Assembly (NCBI RefSeq): GCF_000013865.1
Contig: NC_007950.1
Location: forward strand, 62,001-126,000
Origin: Polaromonas sp. JS666
GTDB lineage: Bacteria; Pseudomonadota; Gammaproteobacteria; Burkholderiales; Burkholderiaceae_C
DNA length: 64,000 nucleotides
Direction of reading: 5' to 3'
Shown: positions 55,801-63,511 of the stretch, one piece after another
Layout of the letters: each line of letters opens with the position of its first letter
Numbering within the stretch: position 1 is the first letter of the stretch
Translations under genes and position numbers: made by a program
Notes under the pieces: generated by a model
Seen by the model: the letters and a program-made list of their open reading frames with translations, nothing else
Databases searched by the model: none
Told to the model about the DNA's origin: nothing

Positions 55801-55855
55801 ATGACTTTGTCTCAGATCTTGCCGATCTGACAGCAAGCAACCCCAGAAACACGAA

Positions 55856-55885
55856 ACCCCCGTGACCTTTACGGTGCGCGGGGGC
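55856..55885 (-). terminator. Hairpin between the converging topoisomerase and HepT genes
   Basis: CCCCCG and CGGGGG arms around a mixed stem (about 55857-55884). On the minus strand the stem is followed by TTTCGTGTTT. It can serve both converging transcripts. Confidence 0.65.
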
Positions 55886-55891
55886 GTGTTG

Positions 55892-56278
55892 TTATTGTAA
55901 GTCTGACTTTGACTCGCCTTCTGCGGGATCGGCTTGCTGGAGCTTACGTTCAAGGTCCGGCAGGAAAACCTGCACTGTCTCCCACACAAGATCAAGGTTG
56001 GTCTCGAAATAGCCGTGGACCATTCTGTTTCGCATCCCCTTCATTTGGTTCCAGGGGATATCAGATCGCTGCTGAGCAAACGTTCCGTGCTCACCCAGAA
56101 TTTGGGCTGCTGCCTCACCGATCACGAGAATTTTCAGGATGACGGCATCCTGTGTCTTTCGGTCCTGCATGAACACTTCTTTGGTTGTCCCTGCGATGTA
56201 ACTGTGTACTTGTCGAGTGGCATCCAAAATATGTTCTATGTAGTCAACGTGTCGAAGTTGCCTTTGTTTTGCATTCAT
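55892..56278 (-). CDS. hepT: HepT-like HEPN toxin
   Basis: A 128-residue all-alpha HEPN-domain protein with the catalytic RNase motif R-x4-H-x-Y in MRNRMVHGYFETN near residues 82-94. HepT toxins cleave RNA when not AMPylated. ATG 56278 overlaps the stop of the nucleotidyltransferase gene as ATGA, the normal HepT/MntA arrangement. It lies inside the transposon, so it may help maintain the element. Confidence 0.85.
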   Translation of the reverse strand: MNAKQRQLRHVDYIEHILDATRQVHSYIAGTTKEVFMQDRKTQDAVILKILVIGEAAAQILGEHGTFAQQRSDIPWNQMKGMRNRMVHGYFETNLDLVWETVQVFLPDLERKLQQADPAEGESKSDLQ

Positions 56279-56571
56279 ACAGGCACGGCCTCGCTGAGAA
56301 CCTGATTCCTGAATTTCTTCGGCAGGTCACCTGGTGTCAGAACGTCAACAGAAATCCCAAGGGATTCTTCTAACTCGATCTGGATGGCCCCCAGGTCCAG
56401 CAACGTAGCACCGGGCAATGGGTCCACCAATAAGTCCAGGTCGCTTGTTTCCGTGTCTTCTCCACGCAAGACCGACCCAAAGACCCGTAGGTTCTCCGTA
56501 CGATGAAGCAGCGCAACGCTTCGGATTAAATCCCGATTTTGTCGAAGTACCTCGGAAGGTCTGCGATTCAT
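56275..56571 (-). CDS. mntA: MntA-like nucleotidyltransferase antitoxin
   Basis: A 98-residue minimal nucleotidyltransferase with FGSVLRGEDTETSDLDLLVD, the GS-x10-DxD metal site. MntA proteins AMPylate HepT at a tyrosine near its active site and so block it. ATG 56571 with AAAGGAAC before it is preferred over the longer frame upstream. Confidence 0.87.
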   Translation of the reverse strand: MNRRPSEVLRQNRDLIRSVALLHRTENLRVFGSVLRGEDTETSDLDLLVDPLPGATLLDLGAIQIELEESLGISVDVLTPGDLPKKFRNQVLSEAVPV

Positions 56572-56789
56572 GGATCGTTCCTTTAAGACGTTGACTGAGC
56601 CAGATGCCATAGTACCAAAACCAAGGCGGTGGCAGTCTAATTCTTCAGTGTTCATTGAAGGTCCTTTTGGAAATCGGGAGCAGCACCCCCTTGCGGGCAT
56701 GTTTCATCCCCGAATGGTATTGAAAAATGATTCTCAGACGACGCCAGCATCGACATCAATCCAAGAAAAGATGTGTCGCGGCGCTTCGG

Positions 56790-56825
56790 TAAAAAAAAGT
56801 CCCCCATGGTCGAAACCAAGAGGGA
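56790..56825 (-). terminator. Terminator of the 141-residue gene
   Basis: An imperfect stem CCTCTTGGTTTCGACCATGG-type on the minus strand followed by eight T (complement of 56791-56798). It lies just beyond the stop at 56837. Confidence 0.6.
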
Positions 56826-56836
56826 GTTCCAAAAAC

Positions 56837-57262
56837 CTACGCCCGTAGTTGAGGGCACTCATTGGCGGGATTGACGCGCCAGAAGGGTGCTGCGATTGCA
56901 GCCTCTACCGTGATCGGTTTTGGCCAACGAAGTTCATTGGCGAACCGTGGCCATGGTCCATCGTAACCATCATTGCTAGGATTCCCATTGGGTGGGAATG
57001 CAGGCACCATGTCCAAAAGTCCGCCATCAAAGGGCAGTATCAATTCGAACTGTTGGCCGTTGGCCTTTAGTTCAACGAAATCAGCGACATCCGCTCCAGA
57101 AGGAACGCCATCAGGCTGCAACCGTTGGAAAAGGTCTTCTGCAGTTTCTTTACCGTAGCAATTGCAGACCTTTGGCGCTGTCCCGTCACGCTGCTTGGCG
57201 ATTCGGTGTGCCAAAAGGTTCAATAGCAATTGCCTGGTGGCTCCGTCAATTTCAATTTGCAT
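56837..57262 (-). CDS. Hypothetical protein in the right part of the transposon
   Basis: A 141-residue soluble protein from ATG 57262 with GGAG before it. It starts with a helix (ATRQLLLNLLAHRIAKQRDG) and has CNCYGKETAEDLFQRLQPDG and a Pro/Asn-rich stretch (FPPNGNPSNDGYDGPWPRFA). I recognise no domain. It is separated by terminators from the HepT/MntA pair and from the right end of the transposon. Confidence 0.5.
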   Translation of the reverse strand: MQIEIDGATRQLLLNLLAHRIAKQRDGTAPKVCNCYGKETAEDLFQRLQPDGVPSGADVADFVELKANGQQFELILPFDGGLLDMVPAFPPNGNPSNDGYDGPWPRFANELRWPKPITVEAAIAAPFWRVNPANECPQLRA

Positions 57263-57336
57263 GTTATCTCCATAAGTCAAAAGAATCTGGAGACGACGCT
57301 GCCCCGAGGGGACAAGGGTCCCCAGCGGGTTGAAAT

Positions 57337-57370
57337 GAAAAACGGACTTGATTTCTCAAGCCCGTTTTTA
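57337..57370. terminator. Bidirectional terminator near the right transposon end
   Basis: AAAAACGGACTTGA and TCAAGCCCGTTTTT form a long stem with one mismatch; T-runs follow on both strands. It lies between the hypothetical gene and the right terminal repeat and would shield the transposon from outside transcription. Confidence 0.85.
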
Positions 57371-57414
57371 CGGTTGACTAGGGTTTTTCACCCTGATGTT
57401 GAAGCTTTTTAAGG

Positions 57415-57441
57415 TTTCAACATATTTTGTTAACGGCTAGC
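57415..57441. repeat. Right terminal inverted repeat of the transposon
   Basis: Ends TTAACGGCTAGC and is the near-perfect inverse of 47318-47344 (25 of 27). Confidence 0.9.
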
Positions 57442-57446
57442 CACGA
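57442..57446. repeat. Target-site duplication CACGA, right copy
   Basis: Matches 47313-47317. Together with it, it marks the insertion site inside a terminator loop. Confidence 0.85.
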
Positions 57447-57447
57447 G

Positions 57448-57457
57448 GGGCGGCTTT
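57448..57457 (-). terminator. Right half of the terminator split by the transposon
   Basis: GGGCGGCTTT is the partner of AAAGCCGCCC at 47302-47311. It lies 10 bases after the stop of the 57686-57468 gene, where an intrinsic terminator for that operon is expected. Confidence 0.8.
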
Positions 57458-57467
57458 GGAAGATGGC

Positions 57468-57686
57468 TCAAAGGCTGTTGGTGCGCCTTGCGGCATCCAG
57501 CCAGGCCTGCGCCTGTTGCTCCTTGGGGAAGTAGTCCGAGAAGCGCGAATGAGGCGAGGCGAAACCGTCCTCAGTGACGTAGCAGCCGACGTAATAGCCC
57601 GCGGCGCTTTGCATCACCTCGGGCTCGCCGACGACCCGGTCCGATTTTTCCGGAACGGCCGTGCCGGGATTGTGGTCAAAACTCAT
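57468..57686 (-). CDS. Small hypothetical protein (72 residues)
   Basis: Starts at ATG 57686 with GAGG before it and overlaps the stop of the upstream membrane protein as ATGA. The sequence MSFDHNPGTAVPEK, then YYVGCYVTEDGFASPHSRFS, shows no known domain. It is the last of three overlapping small genes whose terminator was split by the transposon. Confidence 0.6.
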   Translation of the reverse strand: MSFDHNPGTAVPEKSDRVVGEPEVMQSAAGYYVGCYVTEDGFASPHSRFSDYFPKEQQAQAWLDAARRTNSL

Positions 57687-57964
57687 GGTGTGAACCTCAG
57701 TAAGAGTTGATGAAAGTAGACCGCGAGGGCCGCACCTGGAACGAAAGAGTTCCAGATGCCCAGGAGCGAGGTCCCGGTGTACGCGAACTGCTGCAGCAGC
57801 AGCTTGTGGAACTTGCCCTGGATTGCGAACACGATCCAGCACACGTTCGAGCAGAGAAAGAGCAGCCAGCCGTAGCGGCTGTACTGACTCATGCTGGCGA
57901 CCAGCAGAGCGCCGGCGATGCCCGTGAGGGCACCGCAGGTCTCCGCATCTAGCCTGAGTTTCAC
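57683..57964 (-). CDS. Small inner-membrane protein (93 residues)
   Basis: Starts at GTG 57964, inside the stop of the preceding gene (GTGA). Hydrophobic segments at about 11-26, 31-48 and 60-86 suggest three membrane spans; SNVCWIVFAIQGKFHKLLLQ lies in the middle. It loosely resembles half of a PnuC-like carrier, but I would not assign that role. Confidence 0.6.
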   Translation of the reverse strand: MKLRLDAETCGALTGIAGALLVASMSQYSRYGWLLFLCSNVCWIVFAIQGKFHKLLLQQFAYTGTSLLGIWNSFVPGAALAVYFHQLLLRFTP

Positions 57965-58200
57965 GCGACAGCCTTGACTGGGTTGAAGCGCGATTCCAGG
58001 CCACACTTGACCGCGAGAACGCGGGGATTCTTGTGCTGGCCAACTGCCTCCTCCAGCGTAAGGCCGATGGGGATCGGCACCAGTGCGGGAAGGGGCAGAT
58101 AGGAACCCTCGCGCGGCAAGGTTGTTGCCGGCGCAGGGTCGAAAGCGAAGCCCGCCGGGGGGCAAGCAACCGGCAAGGGACCGCTGGCAGATTTGGGCAT
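57961..58200 (-). CDS. Small hypothetical protein (79 residues)
   Basis: Starts at ATG 58200 with GAGGAG before it. It is Pro/Ala-rich (GPLPVACPPAGFAFDPAPAT) with a short conserved-looking tail (LEEAVGQHKNPRVLAVKCGL). It overlaps the membrane protein gene by four bases. Function unknown. Confidence 0.55.
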   Translation of the reverse strand: MPKSASGPLPVACPPAGFAFDPAPATTLPREGSYLPLPALVPIPIGLTLEEAVGQHKNPRVLAVKCGLESRFNPVKAVA

Positions 58201-58233
58201 AGTGCTCCTCAAATGAGTTGTTGCGCCTGGTGA

Positions 58234-58551
58234 TCAGGTGCAGGGATTGGCCGTTTCAAAGGCGAGAAGTGCGGCGTCGACCTCTTTGGAAACGCCTTGA
58301 GGCAGGACCAAATTGATCAACGTGGTGTAGGGCTTGATGCCCGTCACCTGCTGAAGCGAGGCGCCCAATGCAGCTTCGAGCTTTGCACGGAGCACCTCTG
58401 TCAGGAGGATTTCGTCGCCAAAGGCGCAAAAGGTGAAGTGCGGGAGATCGCCGAGCTGATGGACGCCATACTTTTCCCGTATCGCCTTGAGGAGATGGAA
58501 AAAAAGGACATCCTCCAGCATGAGCGCAGCCAATGCATTTTGGATTTTCAT
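58234..58551 (-). CDS. Hypothetical protein (105 residues)
   Basis: A soluble helical protein beginning MKIQNALAALMLEDVLFFHL. No known domain is seen. It precedes the overlapping small genes by 33 bases and is probably the first gene of that operon. Confidence 0.55.
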   Translation of the reverse strand: MKIQNALAALMLEDVLFFHLLKAIREKYGVHQLGDLPHFTFCAFGDEILLTEVLRAKLEAALGASLQQVTGIKPYTTLINLVLPQGVSKEVDAALLAFETANPCT

Positions 58552-58710
58552 GAAAGATTCCAGAGATGGAATGAAGAAATGGCCCGAAAGCCATGACGAA
58601 GGCTGGTGAAAGGTCCAGCTGACCTCGAAACTTGCGTTATCGAACCGGTACTTTAGCTCAAAACAATCGCGCTGGCGAGCGCGCCCGGCTTTGTCACTCT
58701 AATAGTTTGA

Positions 58711-59682
58711 TCAGATGGCAATGCCGTAGGCCTTCGCCATGTCCAGCAACGCAGTGTCTTTCATAAACAGCGGCGCAACTGCCACTGGGGCCTTCGCGGG
58801 TGGCTGTTTTGGCCACCGGTTCTCGTCGGTGCATTTCTTGACCATGGTGAGGCAGAAGCGGCGATATCTCTCCCCGTCCGCCAATACCTCAGGCGTCATG
58901 ATGAATGACCTGGTGACATGGGGCTCCTCCTTCTCGACGGAAAACAACGCGAAGTTCGCGTCGACGCCGAACACAGCCTTTACCCCGGCCCGATAGTGCG
59001 CGGCTTGGAGGTCGTAGCGGAAGTTGAATACATCCTGGATGAACGCATGCTCCGCAGCGCACCTTGTCGACTTCAGGTCACCAATCAAAGCCGACATGCC
59101 CAAAGTCAACGCGTCAGGACGCGCTTTGCAGAGCAGACCGGTTTCCTCGTCAATCCAGAAAAGGCTCCGTTCCTTGATTGCGGGGGCCACATTTGCGACT
59201 CCTTCCAGCCAAGCGTCGAGGGGAAAGTCCTCCATCTGGCGCAATGCGGCCGCCATGCCGAGTGCCGTCTCGTACTGGGCTTCGGTGATGTGCGTTTTAC
59301 CCAAGTGCTGCACTCTGAACAGGTCCCAATTCATTCCCTGCCGACGGCCCTCGGACCACACGACAAATTCTGAGTTCACCAGATGCGGCTCCAGCACCAT
59401 GGTGTGCAGGAGGCGCCCGAGGCGGAGCGCGTCAGTCTCTATTGGGGGGCGCTGCAGCCTGAGCTGGTATCTCGCCGGCGAGACGAGCATGTGCTTGAGA
59501 CGCGACGACGAGAGGCCGGGCGAACCATTGTGATACTCGTCCGCGCTCATTTCGCACCAGAACGAACCGGGAGAAACCCCGGGTGTTTGGAGCCCTGGCA
59601 GACGCTGTGTAGGCGCGGCGGCGGCCTTGGCCTTGGGGTTGGTGAGGTTGCCAAGGAACCCGAGATCGAATGTGTTGTTCAT
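58711..59682 (-). CDS. PD-(D/E)XK nuclease of the exonuclease VIII/Cas4 type
   Basis: A 323-residue protein from ATG 59682; the frame is open 24 codons upstream. LSSSRLKHMLVSPARYQ, LRLGRLLHTMVLEPH, ETGLLCKARPDAL, ALIGDLKSTRCAA and FRYDLQAAHYRAG follow the order of RecE-type PDDEXK nucleases (DUF3799): acidic Asp in the RPD block, DxK in IGDLKST, then the Gln/Tyr helix. RecE family enzymes resect dsDNA for recombination. On mobile elements they act with a single-strand annealing protein. The 60718-61752 gene may be related, but no annealing protein is certain. Confidence 0.83.
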   Translation of the reverse strand: MNNTFDLGFLGNLTNPKAKAAAAPTQRLPGLQTPGVSPGSFWCEMSADEYHNGSPGLSSSRLKHMLVSPARYQLRLQRPPIETDALRLGRLLHTMVLEPHLVNSEFVVWSEGRRQGMNWDLFRVQHLGKTHITEAQYETALGMAAALRQMEDFPLDAWLEGVANVAPAIKERSLFWIDEETGLLCKARPDALTLGMSALIGDLKSTRCAAEHAFIQDVFNFRYDLQAAHYRAGVKAVFGVDANFALFSVEKEEPHVTRSFIMTPEVLADGERYRRFCLTMVKKCTDENRWPKQPPAKAPVAVAPLFMKDTALLDMAKAYGIAI

Positions 59683-59716
59683 GGAATGCCAATAGGTCGA
59701 TTTCAATTCAATCAGG

Positions 59717-60628
59717 ATGGCACATGAGAGAAGAAATTCAACTGCTCTTGTCACTCGGGGTCTGTCACTCCTGCAGGAATCGACAGATTTGCCATCATCG
59801 GGCCATATGCACTATTTGACTCATCCAGAAATTGAACACATTGAGCTACTTGACAACTACCGCGGCGGGATCTTCGCGATGCCGGTGCTGCTCAATCCGC
59901 AGGGGTTGAGAGCCTACGGCGGAGATGGCCACGATGTGATGGGGGGAGACCCTCTTCGCCGGCTCGACTATGAAGCCGTGGGTACGGTGCTTCACAAGAG
60001 CGGGCTGCTTTCTAAGGACGGTCAGAACGCGACCTTTCTGGCGCATGCGGTTGATGCTAGCTTTGTGAGCAGCAGCCGTGGCGAAGCCCAACCAGGTCTG
60101 ATGAAGGCACTCGTGACATTGCATCAGTCACTGCCCTCGTCAGACGACATCCTCAAGCACTTTCGAATATCGGGGTTTGACCCTAACGGTGGCGGGCTCG
60201 TGTTCATCTTTGGCCTCGTTTATCGGCATGCCTCCGACCTTCGTCCGATCTACCTGCCAGAGCCCAATGAGTTTCTCTTTAGCCGCGAGAGGCTGGACAT
60301 TGAGGTGGCCCTCTGTGGCAATCAGCCTGGCATGTTCCGGCACCAGGTGCTTGCGCCCTACCCGCTCTCTACGGCGATCGCCCAAGGTGTGGCGAGCGCG
60401 GTTTCTTGTCACACGGGAATGACGGACCAGCTGCTGTCCTGCAGCATTGGATTCACTCAGCATGGGGACATGATGATGGAATTGCTCGATGACGAGGGAA
60501 CGGCGGCAGTTTCGGTCAATTTTGCGAGGGATGCTCTGTCGCCGGCGGACATATCGCACATTCACCAGCAAGCACTCCGAAGTGCCGCGATGGGCGCGGC
60601 TGCAGCACCAAACTATTTCCGTCACTAG
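59717..60628 (+). CDS. Hypothetical protein divergent from the nuclease gene
   Basis: A protein of up to 303 residues. The start is uncertain: ATG 59717 leaves only 34 bases to the divergent nuclease start, while ATG 59807 (MHYLTHPEIEHIELLDNYRG) leaves room for two promoters. The body contains GGDGHDVMGGDPLRRLDYEA and FLFSRERLDIEVAL without a recognised domain. It is encoded on the same strand as the following backbone genes. Confidence 0.55.
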   Translation: MAHERRNSTALVTRGLSLLQESTDLPSSGHMHYLTHPEIEHIELLDNYRGGIFAMPVLLNPQGLRAYGGDGHDVMGGDPLRRLDYEAVGTVLHKSGLLSKDGQNATFLAHAVDASFVSSSRGEAQPGLMKALVTLHQSLPSSDDILKHFRISGFDPNGGGLVFIFGLVYRHASDLRPIYLPEPNEFLFSRERLDIEVALCGNQPGMFRHQVLAPYPLSTAIAQGVASAVSCHTGMTDQLLSCSIGFTQHGDMMMELLDDEGTAAVSVNFARDALSPADISHIHQQALRSAAMGAAAAPNYFRH

Positions 60629-60717
60629 GGGTTGAAGTCTTTGGGAGATATGAGATTCTGAATCAGCAGTTCGATAGCTCAAACAGCCCAAGCAAGATCC
60701 ATTTTGTTGGAGAAAAG

Positions 60718-61752
60718 ATGACCGAAACCACACAATCCGCACCGACCCCCGCCGTTGTTGCCACAATGCCGCTGCCAACGCTGCGCGGTCTGCTGGGAGG
60801 CCTCACCTATCAAACGCCTGTAATCGGCACGATCCGCATTGGCAGCGTGGAGGACCGGCTGGGCATTAAGACGCCCGTACCCGACGACGAATTCAGCGTC
60901 CACGCGCGTTTCAGGAATGAGCAAGGAACATGGGAAGAGCATGCCTCCCACGCGAAGCTCAAGGAGGACGCGGGGCACTTGGTGAACGGGAAATTGCGCA
61001 AAATACCCGTGCGACTCGTCTACGACTCGCCGAACTTGAACATGGGCGAACAGTACGCGGCGTTTACGAGCAATGGGCGACCAGCGTGCGTAGGAAACGG
61101 GTGCACTGCGCGGCAGACGACTGCCGAAGGCGTGGTGGAGGTTCCATGCCCCGGATCTGATGCCTGTGTTTTTGGCTTGGACGAGGCACACCGGTGTGGC
61201 ACCCTTACTCGGGCCATCTTCCATCTGGAAGGCCAATCGGAGGCTGAGGGGGTGTTTATCTTTCGCACCGGGTCTTACAACTCGGTGAACGACATGCGCT
61301 TTCGGTTGGAAACGCTGCACGCTGGTTTTGGGAAGAAGCTTGCCGGTCTTCCGATGTGGCTCACGATGCGTCTAAAAAGTACCGCTCAGTCGTCTGGCCA
61401 CCCATTTTTCTACGTTTCTCTTGAGCCGCGGTTTGAGACTCTTGCCGAGGCATCGAAGGCGCTGAAAGATCGGATCGGTAAAGAAGAGGAAGCTGGTTTC
61501 AATCGCGAGGCCTACGAAGCGGCTGCAGCGTTGCTTCTCGCGAACGGGGCTTTCGCAGACCACGCGGAAGATACGGCCGAGTTTGAGGAGCTGCTTGTCG
61601 GGCGAGTTGCGACCACGCCAACCGGTAGCCGTCGTCCGCAGCGGGTGGCGACGGTGGTGCCGGACCTCTCCAACCTTGTCAGTAGCTATGCAGGGGGTAG
61701 CGCAAACGAAGCGGCGCCGGTGGCGCATCCTGCTCGCCAGCAAGCCGCGTAG
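60718..61752 (+). CDS. Cysteine-rich protein, recombination-directionality-factor-like
   Basis: A 344-residue protein with GGAG before ATG 60718. It has IGTIRIGSVEDRLGIKTPVP near the N-terminus and a cysteine set CVGNGCTARQ, then VPCPGSDACVF and HRCGTLTRAIF. GVFIFRTGSYNSVNDMRFRL follows. This order resembles the recombination directionality factor-like proteins annotated on ICEs (often called hydrolase or metal-binding protein). The cysteines probably bind zinc. The C-terminal part is variable and Ala-rich. Function is inferred from similarity of layout. Confidence 0.6.
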   Translation: MTETTQSAPTPAVVATMPLPTLRGLLGGLTYQTPVIGTIRIGSVEDRLGIKTPVPDDEFSVHARFRNEQGTWEEHASHAKLKEDAGHLVNGKLRKIPVRLVYDSPNLNMGEQYAAFTSNGRPACVGNGCTARQTTAEGVVEVPCPGSDACVFGLDEAHRCGTLTRAIFHLEGQSEAEGVFIFRTGSYNSVNDMRFRLETLHAGFGKKLAGLPMWLTMRLKSTAQSSGHPFFYVSLEPRFETLAEASKALKDRIGKEEEAGFNREAYEAAAALLLANGAFADHAEDTAEFEELLVGRVATTPTGSRRPQRVATVVPDLSNLVSSYAGGSANEAAPVAHPARQQAA

Positions 61753-61853
61753 TTGGGCCCGCGGGGCCCGAAGGCCTCGGAATAGCCTCAATGTTGCTGA
61801 TTTGGGCCTTTTTCTCGCCGGGATACCGGGCCTAAGCTCTTTATTCTGTGACC

Positions 61854-63083
61854 ATGGAAATCCTGGTTGCCAGAACTCGACTTGACTGTGCGTATGCGCT
61901 GGAGAACATCGACACCATAGCCGAAGCCATGGTGGCGGCAAAGGCGGCGCCTGGCCATGCTCAATGCCTCTGCACCTCGCCGGCGAGAAAACTGGTTATT
62001 CGCACGGTTGGCAACCGGCACTTCTTGGCAGTCTGGCCGCACGATGGACACCACCACCACTATGCCTGCCCTTTCCACCGCGCCGAGGTAGAGGCCGGGG
62101 GCGGTGGTTCGCTGGTCGAGCCGGCGGTTAGGGAGACCGAGGATGGATTCGACATTGCGGCGGACTTTCCGCTAAGTCGAATTCTGAAGCGCGAGCCGCC
62201 AGATCCAGCCGCGCAATCAACCGCCCTTCACGCACCCGCATATCGCACCCAACGCTCCCGGATGGGCCTCCTAGGCCTCCTGCAGCACCTTTGGACCGTC
62301 GGCGGCCTAAATCGGTGGGGAAGGGGCTGGAAGCGCGACTGGTGGCGAGTGACGCAAGAACTTATTGGCGTGATCGAGCAGGGGTCGCTGGGCGCCAAGC
62401 CGATGATCGAGCAGCTGTACCTGGTCCCGGAATTCAGCTTGAAGCGCAAGGACCTGATCGACCAGGCTTGGGATGACTTCAAGAGTCGTCTGGTGCCCAG
62501 TGAAGAGCAGGTTCGGATGGGCTTGGTCATCGGGGAGATCAAGGACTTCGGAAGCTCAAGCTTTGGGTACAAAACCACTCTACGGCATTTCCCAACGCCT
62601 CTATATCTCAAGCAGGAGCTCCGTCAGAAGCTTTCCGAGTCATACCCCAGGGCTTTCCACAAGCTCAACGCCAGCCTGAACCAGCGCAACATCGGAATTT
62701 TTCTGGTCGAGCTCGCGCCTAAAGGCTATCTGAACGTGATCGACGGCGCGCTGATGGCCTGCAGCCTTCAGTACATTCCCGTTGATTCGTCCTATGAGGC
62801 GCAGGTTGCGCACAAGCTAGTCGATGAGGGCCGGGCCTTCTCGAAGCCGCTTCGTTTGGAGGTGGACGCGTCCAGCTTGCCAGATTTTGTCCTCACGGAC
62901 ACGAATCCGCCTTGCGTCATGGAGGTATACGGCATGACCACCAGCGAGTATCTCGAACGCAAGGCGCAGAAGCAGGCACGGTATCGCGAAGAGGGGAAAC
63001 CCGTGTGGGCATGGGATGCCGCGGTGGACAAACACATCCCGCGATTCCCTGAGCGGCCGGTGATGGGGAACACTTCGTCGTGA
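61854..63083 (+). CDS. DUF1173 family protein
   Basis: A 409-residue protein from ATG 61854; a GTG at 61848 is possible. QCLCTSPARKLVIRTVGNRH followed by WPHDGHHHHYACPFH gives a Cys/His set near residues 37-75. A long central helical region contains WWRVTQELIGVIEQGSLGAK, and the C-terminal part ends with PPCVMEVYGMTTSEYLERKA, the DUF1173 pattern. DUF1173 proteins occur on conjugative elements; their role is unknown. GTG of the next gene overlaps its stop. Confidence 0.8.
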   Translation: MEILVARTRLDCAYALENIDTIAEAMVAAKAAPGHAQCLCTSPARKLVIRTVGNRHFLAVWPHDGHHHHYACPFHRAEVEAGGGGSLVEPAVRETEDGFDIAADFPLSRILKREPPDPAAQSTALHAPAYRTQRSRMGLLGLLQHLWTVGGLNRWGRGWKRDWWRVTQELIGVIEQGSLGAKPMIEQLYLVPEFSLKRKDLIDQAWDDFKSRLVPSEEQVRMGLVIGEIKDFGSSSFGYKTTLRHFPTPLYLKQELRQKLSESYPRAFHKLNASLNQRNIGIFLVELAPKGYLNVIDGALMACSLQYIPVDSSYEAQVAHKLVDEGRAFSKPLRLEVDASSLPDFVLTDTNPPCVMEVYGMTTSEYLERKAQKQARYREEGKPVWAWDAAVDKHIPRFPERPVMGNTSS

Positions 63084-63451
63084 GCAACATCAACCTGGTG
63101 CGTGTGGACGGCCTGGGGCTCAGCTACCTGGAGACCGTGGGCATTCCCGACGGAACTGTTCAAGCCGTGGAGGTGCTTGTCAAAAAAGCTCAGGCACCGA
63201 ATGCCGTTATCAGGCCGGAACTCCTCGGCATTGCCAAGCAGATCACAACAGACTTTTCCCTTTATCGCCGAGTACCGGAGGTCGCTTCAATCTTGCTCGG
63301 GAAGAAAAGCATCACCGGCGGGACGAGATCGCGAATTCGCGAAGCGGAGCGGTATGTCGAGACCTTCTGCCTTTCTGAGTGGCGTTCGGACGAGCTGCAG
63401 CTTCTCGACAGCCTTCTTTCGACTGCGAACCACCAACCCTTGGCTGGTTGA
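63080..63451 (+). CDS. Hypothetical protein after DUF1173
   Basis: A 123-residue helical protein starting at GTG 63080 inside the DUF1173 stop (GTGA). It contains LGKKSITGGTRSRIREAERY. No domain is recognised. The overlap shows that it is co-translated with DUF1173. Confidence 0.6.
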   Translation: MSNINLVRVDGLGLSYLETVGIPDGTVQAVEVLVKKAQAPNAVIRPELLGIAKQITTDFSLYRRVPEVASILLGKKSITGGTRSRIREAERYVETFCLSEWRSDELQLLDSLLSTANHQPLAG

Positions 63452-63511
63452 ACTGTGACTTCTACTGATTTACCTCCATTGGGCCTGATGCCGCTCGATC
63501 CCCAGGGGCTC

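Larger units (their letters stand above)
47318..57441 (+). mobile_element. 10.1-kb transposon with helicase, split topoisomerase, HNH and HepT/MntA
   Basis: The unit is bounded by 27-bp inverted repeats beginning GCTAGCC (47318-47344 and 57415-57441, 25 of 27 matching) and flanked by the duplication CACGA. It sits in the loop of a former terminator. Genes inside, left to right: zinc-ribbon DDE-like protein, SF1 helicase-TOPRIM, topoisomerase-active-site/HNH protein, SUKH protein and topoisomerase core, all on plus; then HepT, MntA and a hypothetical gene on minus. The ends do not look like Tn3, Tn7 or Tn5053 ends as I know them. I do not recognise this element. Confidence 0.85.
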
